Below are positions 1 through 7,614 of a DNA stretch of 64,000 nt, in pieces; position 1 is the first letter of the stretch, and the number at the start of each line of letters is the position of its first letter. The stretch is taken from the NCBI RefSeq assembly GCF_018860825.1, contig NZ_JAHKPZ010000030.1, forward strand, positions 349,695 to 413,694. Reading direction: 5' to 3'. The translations under genes were made by a program, and so were the position numbers. Under the pieces are notes generated by a model. It was not told the origin of the DNA. It worked only from the letters and a program-made list of their open reading frames with translations, and did not search any database. This stretch comes from Lacinutrix sp. C3R15 (GTDB lineage Bacteria; Bacteroidota; Bacteroidia; Flavobacteriales; Flavobacteriaceae).

Positions 1-37
1 GCTTAGCAATGGTTGATTGTTGAAGGTGTATATTCAT
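1..37 (-). CDS. aroA: Probable start of 3-phosphoshikimate 1-carboxyvinyltransferase (aroA), cut by window edge
   Basis: Only the first 12 codons lie in the window, reading MNIHLQQSTIAK from an ATG at 35-37 and running off the left edge. This resembles the start of flavobacterial EPSP synthases. The position directly after a MazG-like gene in an rsgA-dtd-mazG series is where aroA usually sits in this family. The call rests on twelve residues and synteny, so it is tentative; the sequence just left of the window would settle it. Confidence 0.42.
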   Translation of the reverse strand, partial: MNIHLQQSTIAK

Positions 38-47
38 AATAATAAAG

Positions 48-67
48 ATTCCTGTTTTTAAAGGAAT
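48..67. repeat. Short palindromic repeat, ATTCCT...AGGAAT type
   Basis: ATTCCT at 48-53 pairs with AGGAAT at 62-67. It is a degenerate member of the ATTCCTGC/GCAGGAAT palindrome family also found at 34003, 49962, 56973 and 57022. It fills the gap between the MazG-like gene and the probable aroA start. Confidence 0.5.
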
Positions 68-73
68 GACAGA

Positions 74-400
74 TTACTTTAATTTCTCGTTATTTTGATG
101 ACGATCGTGATCGCGTTTTGTTTTAATGTCTAGCTTTTTATCAAAAGCTTCTTGCAAATTAATTCCTGTTTGGTTTGCTAAACATAATACTACAAACATA
201 ACATCTGCTAATTCTTCGCCAAGGTCTTTATTTTTATCGCTTTCTTTTTCGCTTTGTTCGCCATAACGTCTTGCAATTATTCGTGCTACTTCGCCAACCT
301 CTTCTGTAAGTTGTGCCATATTAGTAAGTTCATTAAAATAACGAACGCCATGGTTTTTAATCCAGTTATCTACTTCTAATTGTGCATTTTTTATGTCCAT
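74..400 (-). CDS. MazG-like nucleotide pyrophosphohydrolase
   Basis: A protein of about 108 residues with the all-alpha NTP pyrophosphohydrolase signature: EEVGEV, then about 25 residues later EELADVM, which together provide the Mg2+-binding acidic residues (ExxE...ExxD). Members hydrolyse nucleoside triphosphates to monophosphates, often for house-cleaning of aberrant nucleotides; the substrate cannot be told here. I start it at the ATG at 398-400 (MDIKNAQLEVD), because 16 upstream in-frame residues look like non-coding spacer. It overlaps the end of the upstream YdjM-like gene by 10 nt, which suggests translational coupling. Confidence 0.85.
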   Translation of the reverse strand: MDIKNAQLEVDNWIKNHGVRYFNELTNMAQLTEEVGEVARIIARRYGEQSEKESDKNKDLGEELADVMFVVLCLANQTGINLQEAFDKKLDIKTKRDHDRHQNNEKLK

Positions 401-915
401 TCTTTTTTCTTTTTTGCAATAGACAAAGTTATTAAAATTATACTGCAAGGAATAGCAATATAGATTAATTCGCTAATAATTACTTGCATTCCCCATTCTG
501 AAAAAAATTGCTTAATACCAATTGGTGAAACTTTAATTACTTGCCAAGGAAAAAAATATCTTGAGTTTTGAAAAGGAATAAAAAAACCAACTCCTTTTCC
601 TCCTGTTGTCATGCCATCTAATACGCCATGAGAAATTGTAGATAAAAACAAAACGATAAAGAAGATTTGTTTTCTGTTTTTGCCAAAGATAAAAGCCAAT
701 AAGCCACTCCATAATATTGCAAATAGTATAGAATGCGTAAAGCCTCTGTGCCCTAAAGGATGCACATAAGGCACTCCTAATTTAAATGCCAAAACATCAA
801 TATCTGGTAGTATTGCACAGCCTATTGCTAAAAGCAAAAGTAATGTACTGGTTTTAGAGTCTATTACTTTTGCTGTTGTATATGCCACTAAACCATGACC
901 AAAAATTGATGCCAT
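391..915 (-). CDS. YdjM/DUF457-family membrane-bound metal-dependent hydrolase
   Basis: A 174-residue protein with about four hydrophobic segments (residues about 22-38, 60-77, 84-97 and 143-165). The family's metal-site motifs are present: an early HG, the DIDV acidic motif after the first membrane segment, and HRGFTHS around residues 56-62. Relatives are annotated as inner-membrane metal-dependent hydrolases (YdjM, LexA-regulated in E. coli), but no substrate is established. It starts immediately downstream of the truncated DUF3858 remnant and its end overlaps the MazG-like gene. Confidence 0.75.
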   Translation of the reverse strand: MASIFGHGLVAYTTAKVIDSKTSTLLLLLAIGCAILPDIDVLAFKLGVPYVHPLGHRGFTHSILFAILWSGLLAFIFGKNRKQIFFIVLFLSTISHGVLDGMTTGGKGVGFFIPFQNSRYFFPWQVIKVSPIGIKQFFSEWGMQVIISELIYIAIPCSIILITLSIAKKKKEWT

Positions 916-1713
916 TTACACTTTTTTAAGCACTATTTGTTCGGTTTGTTTTTTTATTACTAAATCGAAAAACTTCTTAAACTCCAAATAATCCTGAGGC
1001 ATAATAATTATTTTATTAATATCTAAATTGGTAGTTATCTGTAATAAATCACCTGTATGTTTTATTAAATAGGTAAAACTACCATCATTAACATTAAATT
1101 GAATTTTTTGATTTTCTGGTAAAGATTCTACCTGATAACCTTGAGGTATTTTAATATTTATTACATTTTTTTCGGAAACAGGGTAAGTAAAATCTATAGG
1201 ATATTCTCTAGTTTCTTGTTTAAACGGGTTTTCTTCTGGAGCTAAAAACAGTAATGAAGAAAAGTATAGTTTGTCTGCTATTTCTTCTATTCCGTTATCT
1301 AAACTATATTCGTAAGAAATAAGAATAGGTTTACTTGTTTCGTTTTTAGACTTTACATCTATATTGCTTACTTCTATATCTCCTTTTCCTTCTTCAATAG
1401 ATAATACATATTGTTCTTCACTAAAGGCATTAAAATCTTCTCTATGTGATAATGCAAAATGATTAGTTAATTGCTCTCTTACTTTACCTGTAACAGATAA
1501 GTCTTCATGAATAGTGGCATTTAAAAAGTTTATTTGTTTTGAGTTTTGGCTAGGCATTAAACTCACCCAAGTAGAACTTTTATCTTCTCTAATCATTCTT
1601 CCTTGCCAGTTCAATACATGGTTAGGCAAAATATTTGCGGTTGCGTATGTACTTGAAGCATCTAGTAAAACAATTCCTTCTGTAAGTTCTATAGCAGCAA
1701 TATTTGTTATACT
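916..1713 (-). pseudogene. C-terminal remnant of a DUF3857/transglutaminase/DUF3858 protein
   Basis: The open frame runs from codon 1711-1713 to 916 with no upstream start. It opens with ITNIAAIELTEGIVLLDASS and LPNHVLNWQGRMI, the stretch that in full-length proteins (usually over 600 aa) follows the transglutaminase core, then continues through a DUF3858-like beta-rich tail. The signal peptide, DUF3857 and transglutaminase core are missing. The frame overlaps the end of dtd by 7 nt, so a deletion probably joined this tail to the dtd end. A TTG at 1627-1629 or the internal ATG of MIRED could in principle start translation, but the product would lack a signal peptide. It is called a pseudogene on the missing N-terminus; expression was not tested. 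Confidence 0.7.
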
Positions 1714-2159
1714 TTATTCTTTGTATCTATTATAATAGTAACTGGTCCGTCATTTAAAAGTGCTACTTGCATATCTGCACCAAACTCCCCTGTTTGTATT
1801 GCTTTACCAAGATTTTTTTCTAACTGGCTAATAAAATCTTGATACAAAGGAATAGCAATATCTGGTTTTGCCGCTTTAATATAACTTGGTCTGTTTCCTT
1901 TTTTGGTATTTGCGTGTAAAGTAAATTGGCTTACTACAATAACATCTCCTTTACTTTGTAATAATGAAGTATTCATTACACCTTCTGCATCATTAAAAAT
2001 ACGAAGGTTTGTTATTTTATTAGTTAACCACTTGATGTCTTCTTGGGTATCTTTAGGAACAATACCTAACAAAATTAATAGTCCGTGGTTTATAGATGCA
2101 ACTTGTTTATCTTTAATAGTAACGCTTGCCTGAGTAACTCTTTGTATAACTGCTTTCAT
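1707..2159 (-). CDS. dtd: D-aminoacyl-tRNA deacylase
   Basis: A 150-residue, full-length DTD. It starts MKAVIQRVTQASVTI, has the catalytic SQFTL motif (residues about 78-82), GNRPSY in place of the usual GNRPSF, and the cross-subunit LLNDGPVT motif near the C-terminus. The enzyme removes D-amino acids (classically D-Tyr) and glycine mischarged on tRNA, recycling the tRNA. It is a homodimeric cytosolic protein. It lies downstream of rsgA, as is common in flavobacteria. Its stop codon overlaps the frame of the degraded DUF3858 remnant, but the dtd C-terminus itself looks intact. Confidence 0.95.
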   Translation of the reverse strand: MKAVIQRVTQASVTIKDKQVASINHGLLILLGIVPKDTQEDIKWLTNKITNLRIFNDAEGVMNTSLLQSKGDVIVVSQFTLHANTKKGNRPSYIKAAKPDIAIPLYQDFISQLEKNLGKAIQTGEFGADMQVALLNDGPVTIIIDTKNKV

Positions 2160-2314
2160 AATTAAAATTCTCTAACAATTAATGCAATTCATTTTTTGTT
2201 ATTTCATTGTTATAAATCTACTACCTTCTTATTAAACCTTTTTATTAGCCTTCTTACAAAAGCAGGAATTTGTTTTTATGTTATTAACCTAAGAGACAAC
2301 TGTCTTTGCAGAAA

Positions 2315-3259
2315 TTAATTATAATTATCTGTTCTGTAATGTTCTTCTTCTCCTTCAATAATGCTTACATAACTTCTGTAGCGTGAGTAGGCAATTTCAT
2401 CATTTTCTACTGCTTTTTTAATAGCACATTTTGGTTCTTCAATATGTAGACAGTTATTGAATTTACAATCTTGTTTTAGTGCAAAAAATTCTGGAAAATA
2501 ATCACTTACTTCCTCTTTTTCCATATCTACAATACCAAATCCTTTTATTCCTGGAGTATCTATTATTTTAGCATGAAAGCTAAGGTCAAACATTTCGGCA
2601 AAAGTAGTGGTGTGTTGTCCTTGACTATGTTGTGTAGAAATTTCTTTTGTTTTTAAGTCTAGGTTAGGTTCTATTGCATTTACAAGTGTAGATTTACCAA
2701 CACCAGAATGACCAGCAAACATACTTACTTTATCTTGCATCATGCTTTTAACCTTTTCTACATTTTTACCTGTAGTTGCAGAAATACCAATGCACTCATA
2801 ACCAATAGACCTGTATATATGTGCTAAATAACGTACTTCATCAAGCGTTTCTTTATCATACACATCTATTTTATTAAAAAGCAGAATGGTTTTAATAGAA
2901 TAAGCTTCTGCAGTTACTAAAAAACGATCTATAAAAGAAGTGAATGTTGGCGGATTATCTATAGTAACCAACAAAAACACCTGATCTATATTAGAAGCAA
3001 TAACATGGGTTTGTTTAGAAAGGTTTACCGATTTACGAACAATATAGTTTTTACGGTCGTGAATATAATTAATGACACCTGTTTCTGTATCGTTTTTAGT
3101 TTCTAACTCAAAATCTACATGATCACCAACAGCAATTGGGTTGGTACTTTTTATCCCTTTTAGTCTAAATTTTCCTTTAATACGGCATTCATAAGTCTTA
3201 CCGTTTTCTGTTTTTACGGTATACCAACTCCCTGTAGATTTGTAAACTAGTCCTTTCAT
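2315..3259 (-). CDS. rsgA: Ribosome small-subunit-dependent GTPase A
   Basis: A circularly permuted GTPase of 314 residues. There is an N-terminal OB fold (residues about 1-65), then NKID (G4) preceding the P-loop GHSGVGKS (G1) and DTPG (G3). It ends with a zinc-binding domain that shows Cys and His ligands in CKFNNCLHIEEPKC. RsgA binds the 30S subunit late in assembly and is released on GTP hydrolysis. I use the ATG at 3257-3259 (MKGLVYKSTGSWY) rather than one 12 codons upstream, which would overlap the promoter. A terminator separates it from the aromatic operon, so rsgA-dtd probably has its own promoter. Confidence 0.95.
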   Translation of the reverse strand: MKGLVYKSTGSWYTVKTENGKTYECRIKGKFRLKGIKSTNPIAVGDHVDFELETKNDTETGVINYIHDRKNYIVRKSVNLSKQTHVIASNIDQVFLLVTIDNPPTFTSFIDRFLVTAEAYSIKTILLFNKIDVYDKETLDEVRYLAHIYRSIGYECIGISATTGKNVEKVKSMMQDKVSMFAGHSGVGKSTLVNAIEPNLDLKTKEISTQHSQGQHTTTFAEMFDLSFHAKIIDTPGIKGFGIVDMEKEEVSDYFPEFFALKQDCKFNNCLHIEEPKCAIKKAVENDEIAYSRYRSYVSIIEGEEEHYRTDNYN

Positions 3260-3264
3260 TATTG

Positions 3265-3295
3265 CAAAGATGCATAATATGCATTTGTAATACAA
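3265..3295 (-). promoter_or_regulatory. Probable rsgA promoter
   Basis: On the minus strand a -33 TTG (3293-3295) is followed by a 20-nt spacer and CATCTTTG (3265-3272), one mismatch from the flavobacterial -7 consensus TAnnTTTG. The spacer contains ATGCAT-AAT-ATGCAT (3270-3284), an exact inverted repeat touching the -7 element. It could be an operator or simple chance in AT-rich DNA. Confidence 0.45.
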
Positions 3296-3326
3296 TAAAA
3301 AAGGCTCGCAAATGCGAGCCTTTTAA
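3296..3326 (-). terminator. Rho-independent terminator of the aromatic operon
   Basis: AAGGCTCGCA and TGCGAGCCTT (3301-3324) form a GC-rich stem with a tiny loop, followed on the minus strand by a run of seven T. It lies 4 nt after the DAHP synthase-chorismate mutase stop and would separate the aromatic genes from rsgA. Confidence 0.85.
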
Positions 3327-3329
3327 TTA

Positions 3330-4412
3330 TTAAGCTTTTAAAATCTTTTCTTGATGATTTATAGACTCTTGATGAATTGCTTTAAACATACGTAAAATAA
3401 ACTCTTCACTTAATCCTTTAGACTCTCCTTCAAGAACCATTTTACCAAGAATTTCGTTCCATCGTTTGCTTTGTAAAACAGAAACATTTTTTTGCTTTTT
3501 AAGTGCGCCAATGCCATCTGCTACTTTCATTCTTTTTCCTAATAAATCAATAATTTGATTATCTACCACATCAATCTGAGCTCTTAAATTATTAAGTTCT
3601 TGGTTGTATGCAGCCTCAGGATCTGTTTCTTTTCTAATGCGTAAATCTTGCATTATTTGCACTAAAGAATCTGGTGTTACTTGTTGTGCTGCATCACTCC
3701 AAGCGTTATCTGGATCAAAGTGTGTTTCAATCATTAAACCATCAAAATTAAGATCTAATGCTGTTTGTGATACATCAAATATCATATCTCTTTTTCCTGT
3801 AATATGTGAAGGATCATTAATTAAAGGAATGTCTGGAAATCTGTTTTGAAACTCAATAGCTAATTGCCATTCTGGAATATTTCTGTATTTAGATTTTTCG
3901 TACGTAGAAAAACCTCTATGAATTGCTCCTAGGTTTTTAACACCTGCAGTATATAACCTTTCAATACCACCTAACCATAAAGATAAATCAGGATTTACCG
4001 GATTTTTTACTAGAACAATTTTATCTGTTCCTTGTAAAGCATCTGCAATTTCTTGCATGATAAATGGACTAACAGTAGAACGTGCACCTATCCATAGTAA
4101 ATCTACATCATTTTCTAATGCTAATTTTACATGCGCTGCATTAGCAACTTCTGTACAGGTTTTCATTCCTGTTTCTTCTTTTACTTTTTTTAGCCAGTTT
4201 AAACCTAATGCTCCAACACCTTCAAAATTTCCTGGTCTTGTTCTTGGTTTCCAAATTCCTGCTCTAAAGTAATTTACGTCAGTGTCTTTTAACTGATGTG
4301 CAATTTTTAAAACTTGTTCTTCTGTTTCTGCACTACATGGTCCTGCTATTACTAGTGGATGATCTAATTTCATGTCATCTAACCATGTTCTTAATTCTTT
4401 TTTGTTTTCCAT
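3330..4412 (-). CDS. Bifunctional DAHP synthase / chorismate mutase
   Basis: A 360-residue fusion. Residues about 1-255 are a type I (KDO8P-like) DAHP synthase: PLVIAGPCSAE, the AGIWKPRTRPGNFEG loop, KNPVNPD, and INDPSHITGKRD, which carries metal and substrate ligands. It condenses phosphoenolpyruvate with erythrose 4-phosphate. Residues about 270-360 are an AroQ-type chorismate mutase (LRAQIDVVDNQIIDLLGKRM), converting chorismate to prephenate. The fusion puts the first shikimate step and the branch to Phe/Tyr in one chain, where prephenate-type feedback is known for related enzymes. It is the last gene of the pheA operon before the terminator. Confidence 0.95.
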   Translation of the reverse strand: MENKKELRTWLDDMKLDHPLVIAGPCSAETEEQVLKIAHQLKDTDVNYFRAGIWKPRTRPGNFEGVGALGLNWLKKVKEETGMKTCTEVANAAHVKLALENDVDLLWIGARSTVSPFIMQEIADALQGTDKIVLVKNPVNPDLSLWLGGIERLYTAGVKNLGAIHRGFSTYEKSKYRNIPEWQLAIEFQNRFPDIPLINDPSHITGKRDMIFDVSQTALDLNFDGLMIETHFDPDNAWSDAAQQVTPDSLVQIMQDLRIRKETDPEAAYNQELNNLRAQIDVVDNQIIDLLGKRMKVADGIGALKKQKNVSVLQSKRWNEILGKMVLEGESKGLSEEFILRMFKAIHQESINHQEKILKA

Positions 4413-4507
4413 AATTTTAAATATTCCAAAAATAAAATTCCAAATTCCAAAAGCGATACGCTATTTTCCTTTTTAATTGGTATTTAGTTTTTGCGTTTTG
4501 TAATGTG

Positions 4508-5365
4508 TTATTCTATTCCGTTTAATATGTCTTTTATTCTATTGGTGTTTTCCATTTCTTTAAAAACAGTTTCAAAATCTTCTTTCTGAATCTTTTCTTT
4601 AAAATGCGTAAGGTTGCTTATATATTCTTCTAAAGTTTCAATTACATTTTCTTTATTCTGCTTAAAAATTGGTGTCCACATAGCAGGACTACTTTTTGCC
4701 AAACGTACTGTTGAAGCAAAACCACTTCCTGCCATATCAAAAATATCGCGTTCATTATTTTCTTTATCTATTACTGTTTTTCCTAGCATAAAAGCACTAA
4801 TGTGTGATAAATGCGAAACGTAAGCAATATGTTTATCATGTGCTTCAGGATTCATATAACGAATACGCATGCCCATAATTTGAAAAATAGTTAAAGCTTT
4901 TTCTTGAAGCTTAAAGGCTGTTTTTTCTATTTCGCATATAATGTTTGTCTTGCTTTTAAAAAGACCTAACAATGCTGCTTTAGGGCCTGAAAATTCGGTT
5001 CCTGCTATAGGGTGTGTTGCCAGGAAATTTCTACGTTTTTCATGATTTTCTACTACTTTACAAATATCACTTTTAGTAGAGCCAACATCCATTACCAAAG
5101 CATCATCAGACACCAGGTCTAGTACTTCTGGTAATAATTTTACAGCTACATCTACAGGAACTGAAAGTATTACAAAATCTGCGTTTACTACATCTTTTAA
5201 TGTGGCTTTAAAATCTATAACTTTAAGTTCTAAAGCTTCTTTTAAATGTGTTGGATTAGAATCTACACCAAACAAACTAATGTTAGGATTTAAGTTTTTT
5301 ACATCTCTAGCAATGCTTCCTCCTATTAACCCTACGCCAATTACATATATATTTTTTACACTCAT
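4508..5365 (-). CDS. tyrA: Prephenate dehydrogenase
   Basis: A 285-residue TyrA. The N-terminal Rossmann fold has the dinucleotide motif GVGLIGG at residues 10-16, followed by the helical dimerisation domain with the conserved HPIAGTE and HLSH motifs. It oxidatively decarboxylates prephenate to 4-hydroxyphenylpyruvate in tyrosine synthesis. There is no fused chorismate mutase or ACT domain; the mutase is on the next gene. I use the ATG at 5363-5365 (MSVKNIYVIG), 2 nt after the aminotransferase stop; the longer upstream reading is an overlap artefact. Confidence 0.93.
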   Translation of the reverse strand: MSVKNIYVIGVGLIGGSIARDVKNLNPNISLFGVDSNPTHLKEALELKVIDFKATLKDVVNADFVILSVPVDVAVKLLPEVLDLVSDDALVMDVGSTKSDICKVVENHEKRRNFLATHPIAGTEFSGPKAALLGLFKSKTNIICEIEKTAFKLQEKALTIFQIMGMRIRYMNPEAHDKHIAYVSHLSHISAFMLGKTVIDKENNERDIFDMAGSGFASTVRLAKSSPAMWTPIFKQNKENVIETLEEYISNLTHFKEKIQKEDFETVFKEMENTNRIKDILNGIE

Positions 5366-5367
5366 AA

Positions 5368-6510
5368 TTATATTCTTGCTAGTGCTTCTTCTAATTCCTC
5401 TGTCGAAGCACACAATGAAAACCTAACGTATCCTTCTCCTTGTGTTCCAAAAATGGTTCCTGGCGCTATAAATATGTGGTTTTCTTTAAGTAACATATCT
5501 ATAAATTCTTCCGATTTAAAATGTGGTGGTAATTTTGCCCAAACAAATAATCCTGAGGCTTCTTTATTGTACGTACAATTTAAAGCATCTGCTAGTTTCC
5601 AGACTAATTCACGTCTTTTATTATACACGCTATTTAAACTATTATACCACATGGCAGAACATGTTAAAGCTTCTATTGCTCCTTTTTGTATGCCGTAAAA
5701 CATACCAGAATCCATATTACTTTTTACTTTTATTATTGCTTCTATATGTTTTGCGTTTCCTAAAACCATTCCTACTCGCCAACCAGCCATATTAAATGTT
5801 TTACTAAGGGAGTTAAGCTCTAAACAAACATCTTTGGCTTTACTAACGCTTAAAATACTTGTTGGTTTATTATTTAAAATAAAACTATATGGATTATCAT
5901 TTACTATTAAAATATCATGTTTTCTGGCAAAGGCTACAACATCTTCAAACAACTGCTGTGTAGCTTTTGTTCCTGTTGGCATATGCGGATAATTAAGCCA
6001 CATGATTTTTACTTTACTTAAATCTAATTTCTCTAATGCTTTTAAATCTGGAAGCCAACCTTTACTTTCTTCTAAATTATAATACACTGGTTTTGCTCCT
6101 AATAATTTAGTTACCGAAGCGTAAGTAGGATAACCAGGATTAGGAATAAGCACCGCATCACCTGCATTTAAAAAAGCCATAGAAATATGCATGATACCTT
6201 CTTTGCTTCCCATTAATGGTAACACTTCTGTTGTTGGGCTTACATGTACAGCAAATTGCTGGCTATAAAATTGAGTAATTGCTTCACGTAATTCTGGTAA
6301 CCCTTGATAACTTTGGTATTTATGCGCACTTGCATCTTGAAAACTGTTTGCTATTGCAGTAATCACTTTTGCTGGTGGCTGTAAATCTGGACTACCAATT
6401 CCTAAATTAATGATTGGTTTACCATTAGCTTTAAGCAAGTTTACTTCACGCAATTTTCTAGAAAAGTAGTATTCTTCTACGGTATGTAATCTATCTGCTA
6501 CTTGTATCAT
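5368..6510 (-). CDS. Class I/II aminotransferase, probably aromatic or aspartate
   Basis: A PLP fold-type I aminotransferase of 380 residues. The Schiff-base lysine is in SLSKTFNMAGWR (Lys237), and WLNYPHMPTG replaces the common NPxNPTG. Its position between pheA and tyrA, overlapping pheA by 4 nt, points to transamination of phenylpyruvate and hydroxyphenylpyruvate, the last step to Phe and Tyr. Sequence alone does not separate an aromatic aminotransferase from an aspartate or LL-diaminopimelate-type enzyme of this subgroup. Confidence 0.88.
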   Translation of the reverse strand: MIQVADRLHTVEEYYFSRKLREVNLLKANGKPIINLGIGSPDLQPPAKVITAIANSFQDASAHKYQSYQGLPELREAITQFYSQQFAVHVSPTTEVLPLMGSKEGIMHISMAFLNAGDAVLIPNPGYPTYASVTKLLGAKPVYYNLEESKGWLPDLKALEKLDLSKVKIMWLNYPHMPTGTKATQQLFEDVVAFARKHDILIVNDNPYSFILNNKPTSILSVSKAKDVCLELNSLSKTFNMAGWRVGMVLGNAKHIEAIIKVKSNMDSGMFYGIQKGAIEALTCSAMWYNSLNSVYNKRRELVWKLADALNCTYNKEASGLFVWAKLPPHFKSEEFIDMLLKENHIFIAPGTIFGTQGEGYVRFSLCASTEELEEALARI

Positions 6511-7337
6511 GATTGCTTTGCGTTTTTATATTCGCCTAATATTTTAAAATCTTGTGCCATAATTTGTAATATAGATTTTGCTTTTTTGTAATCTGCATAG
6601 GCATCAAAAGTAACATCCACAAAAAAAGCATAACTCCAAGGAGTTTCAATTTTTGGTAAGGATTGTATTTTTGTTAAACTTAACTTACAATCGCTCATTA
6701 CATTTAATATGGTTGCCAGACTTCCTCTTTTATGTTCTAACTCAAATTTTACCGAAGCTTTATTAATTTCACTTTCTGGAAATTCATGGTTTTCCCGTTT
6801 TACAATAACAAAGCGCGTTTCGTTTAGTTTTATAGTTTGAATGCTCTTTGCTAAAATGTTTAATTCAAAAATATCTGCTGCTAAAACACTTGCAATAGCT
6901 CCTACATTTTTTAATTTATTTTTATGAATTCGTTGTGCAACCTCAGCAGTATCCTTATCTTCTATTAGCTTTATGTGTGGATGCTTTTTAAAAAACTCTT
7001 TACATTGTAACAATGCCATAGGATGCGAATACACCTCTTTAATATCTGCTATACTTTGGTTTGGTAAAGCCATTAAATTGTGCTGTATATCTAAATATTT
7101 TTCGCCAACTATATGCAAATTATTATTATCAATTAAAGCATAATTTGGTATTATAGATCCTGCTATAGAGTTTTCTAAAGCCATGATTACAGCATCTACT
7201 TTTTTATCTAAAAGATTTTCAACAGTTGCATCAAAAGTCAAGCATTCTTTCACATTCATTTGATTTCCAAAATATTGCTCAGAAACAATATGATGAAAAG
7301 ACCCTTTTACTCCTTGAATTGCTACAGATTTTATCAT
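6507..7337 (-). CDS. pheA: Prephenate dehydratase with ACT domain
   Basis: A 276-residue PheA. The catalytic domain starts with GVKGSFHH (residues about 9-16) and has ALENSIAGSI and the conserved NETRFVIV motif. It is followed by a C-terminal ACT domain (residues about 195-270) with an EHKRGSLATIL motif for phenylalanine feedback. It converts prephenate to phenylpyruvate. It is the first enzyme of the operon, and its ATG follows directly on the U-run of an attenuator terminator (7338-7366). The start is fixed by that terminator and by IQGVKGSF at the expected place. Confidence 0.95.
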   Translation of the reverse strand: MIKSVAIQGVKGSFHHIVSEQYFGNQMNVKECLTFDATVENLLDKKVDAVIMALENSIAGSIIPNYALIDNNNLHIVGEKYLDIQHNLMALPNQSIADIKEVYSHPMALLQCKEFFKKHPHIKLIEDKDTAEVAQRIHKNKLKNVGAIASVLAADIFELNILAKSIQTIKLNETRFVIVKRENHEFPESEINKASVKFELEHKRGSLATILNVMSDCKLSLTKIQSLPKIETPWSYAFFVDVTFDAYADYKKAKSILQIMAQDFKILGEYKNAKQS

Positions 7338-7366
7338 AAAAAAAAAGCCTCGATATTTCGAGACTT
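7338..7366 (-). terminator. Attenuator terminator upstream of pheA
   Basis: On the minus strand AAGTCTCGA (7358-7366), loop AATA and TCGAGGCTT (7345-7353) form a 9-bp stem with one G-T pair, followed by an unbroken T run to the pheA ATG. The 5' arm GTCTCG (7359-7364) can instead pair with CGAGAC (7401-7406), which lies just after the stop codon of an aromatic-rich leader peptide. That is the arrangement of terminator and antiterminator in ribosome-dependent attenuation. Confidence 0.88.
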
Positions 7367-7410
7367 GTTGTTTAATTTATATTTAATATACATATATAAC
7401 GTCTCGCCTT

Positions 7411-7467
7411 TTATTTAAAAAAGAAATAGAACCAGCTATAAAATGTAAAATTTGTTTTCATACTCAT
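7411..7467 (-). CDS. Aromatic leader peptide of the pheA operon
   Basis: An ATG at 7465-7467 opens MSMKTNFTFYSWFYFFFK, which ends in TAA at 7411-7413. Of 18 residues, six are Phe, two Tyr and one Trp, packed into the last 12. A second ATG (7459-7461) may be the true start because the first lies only about 5 nt from the expected transcript start. It is followed by an antiterminator segment (7401-7406) and a terminator (7338-7366). Stalling at Phe or Tyr codons would free the antiterminator and allow transcription of pheA and the genes below. No peptide function beyond this is implied. Confidence 0.8.
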   Translation of the reverse strand: MSMKTNFTFYSWFYFFFK

Positions 7468-7477
7468 AATTATGTGG

Positions 7478-7507
7478 CTAATGTAATTAATTATATGAAA
7501 TAACAAA
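7478..7507 (-). promoter_or_regulatory. Probable promoter of the pheA leader
   Basis: Minus strand: TTTG (7504-7507) as -33, an 18-nt spacer after TTG, and TACATTAG (7478-7485), one mismatch from TAnnTTTG. The transcript would start near 7472, a few bases before the leader peptide. Confidence 0.5.
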
Positions 7508-7590
7508 ATTGTTGAAATAGTTTTTTTTGCTTTATGTTTAATTTTTAAAGATTTAGTAGTTATTAATCTATTAAATTATATAATTACTAT

Positions 7591-7598
7591 TATTTTTG
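7591..7598 (+). promoter_or_regulatory. Probable gldA -7 element
   Basis: TATTTTTG matches TAnnTTTG exactly, 16 nt before the gldA ATG. No clear -33 TTG stands at the usual distance, so the promoter is only partly supported. Confidence 0.4.
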
Positions 7599-7614
7599 AA
7601 GAAACTATTTACAC

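Noticed and set aside
4413-4507. Repeated ATTCCAAA motifs between tyrA and the DAHP synthase gene
   Set aside because: Too short and irregular to support a repeat family or regulatory site; no gene in the gap.
7441-7614. Riboswitch between pheA and gldA
   Set aside because: The conserved structure is explained by the leader peptide and terminator; no known aptamer core was seen.
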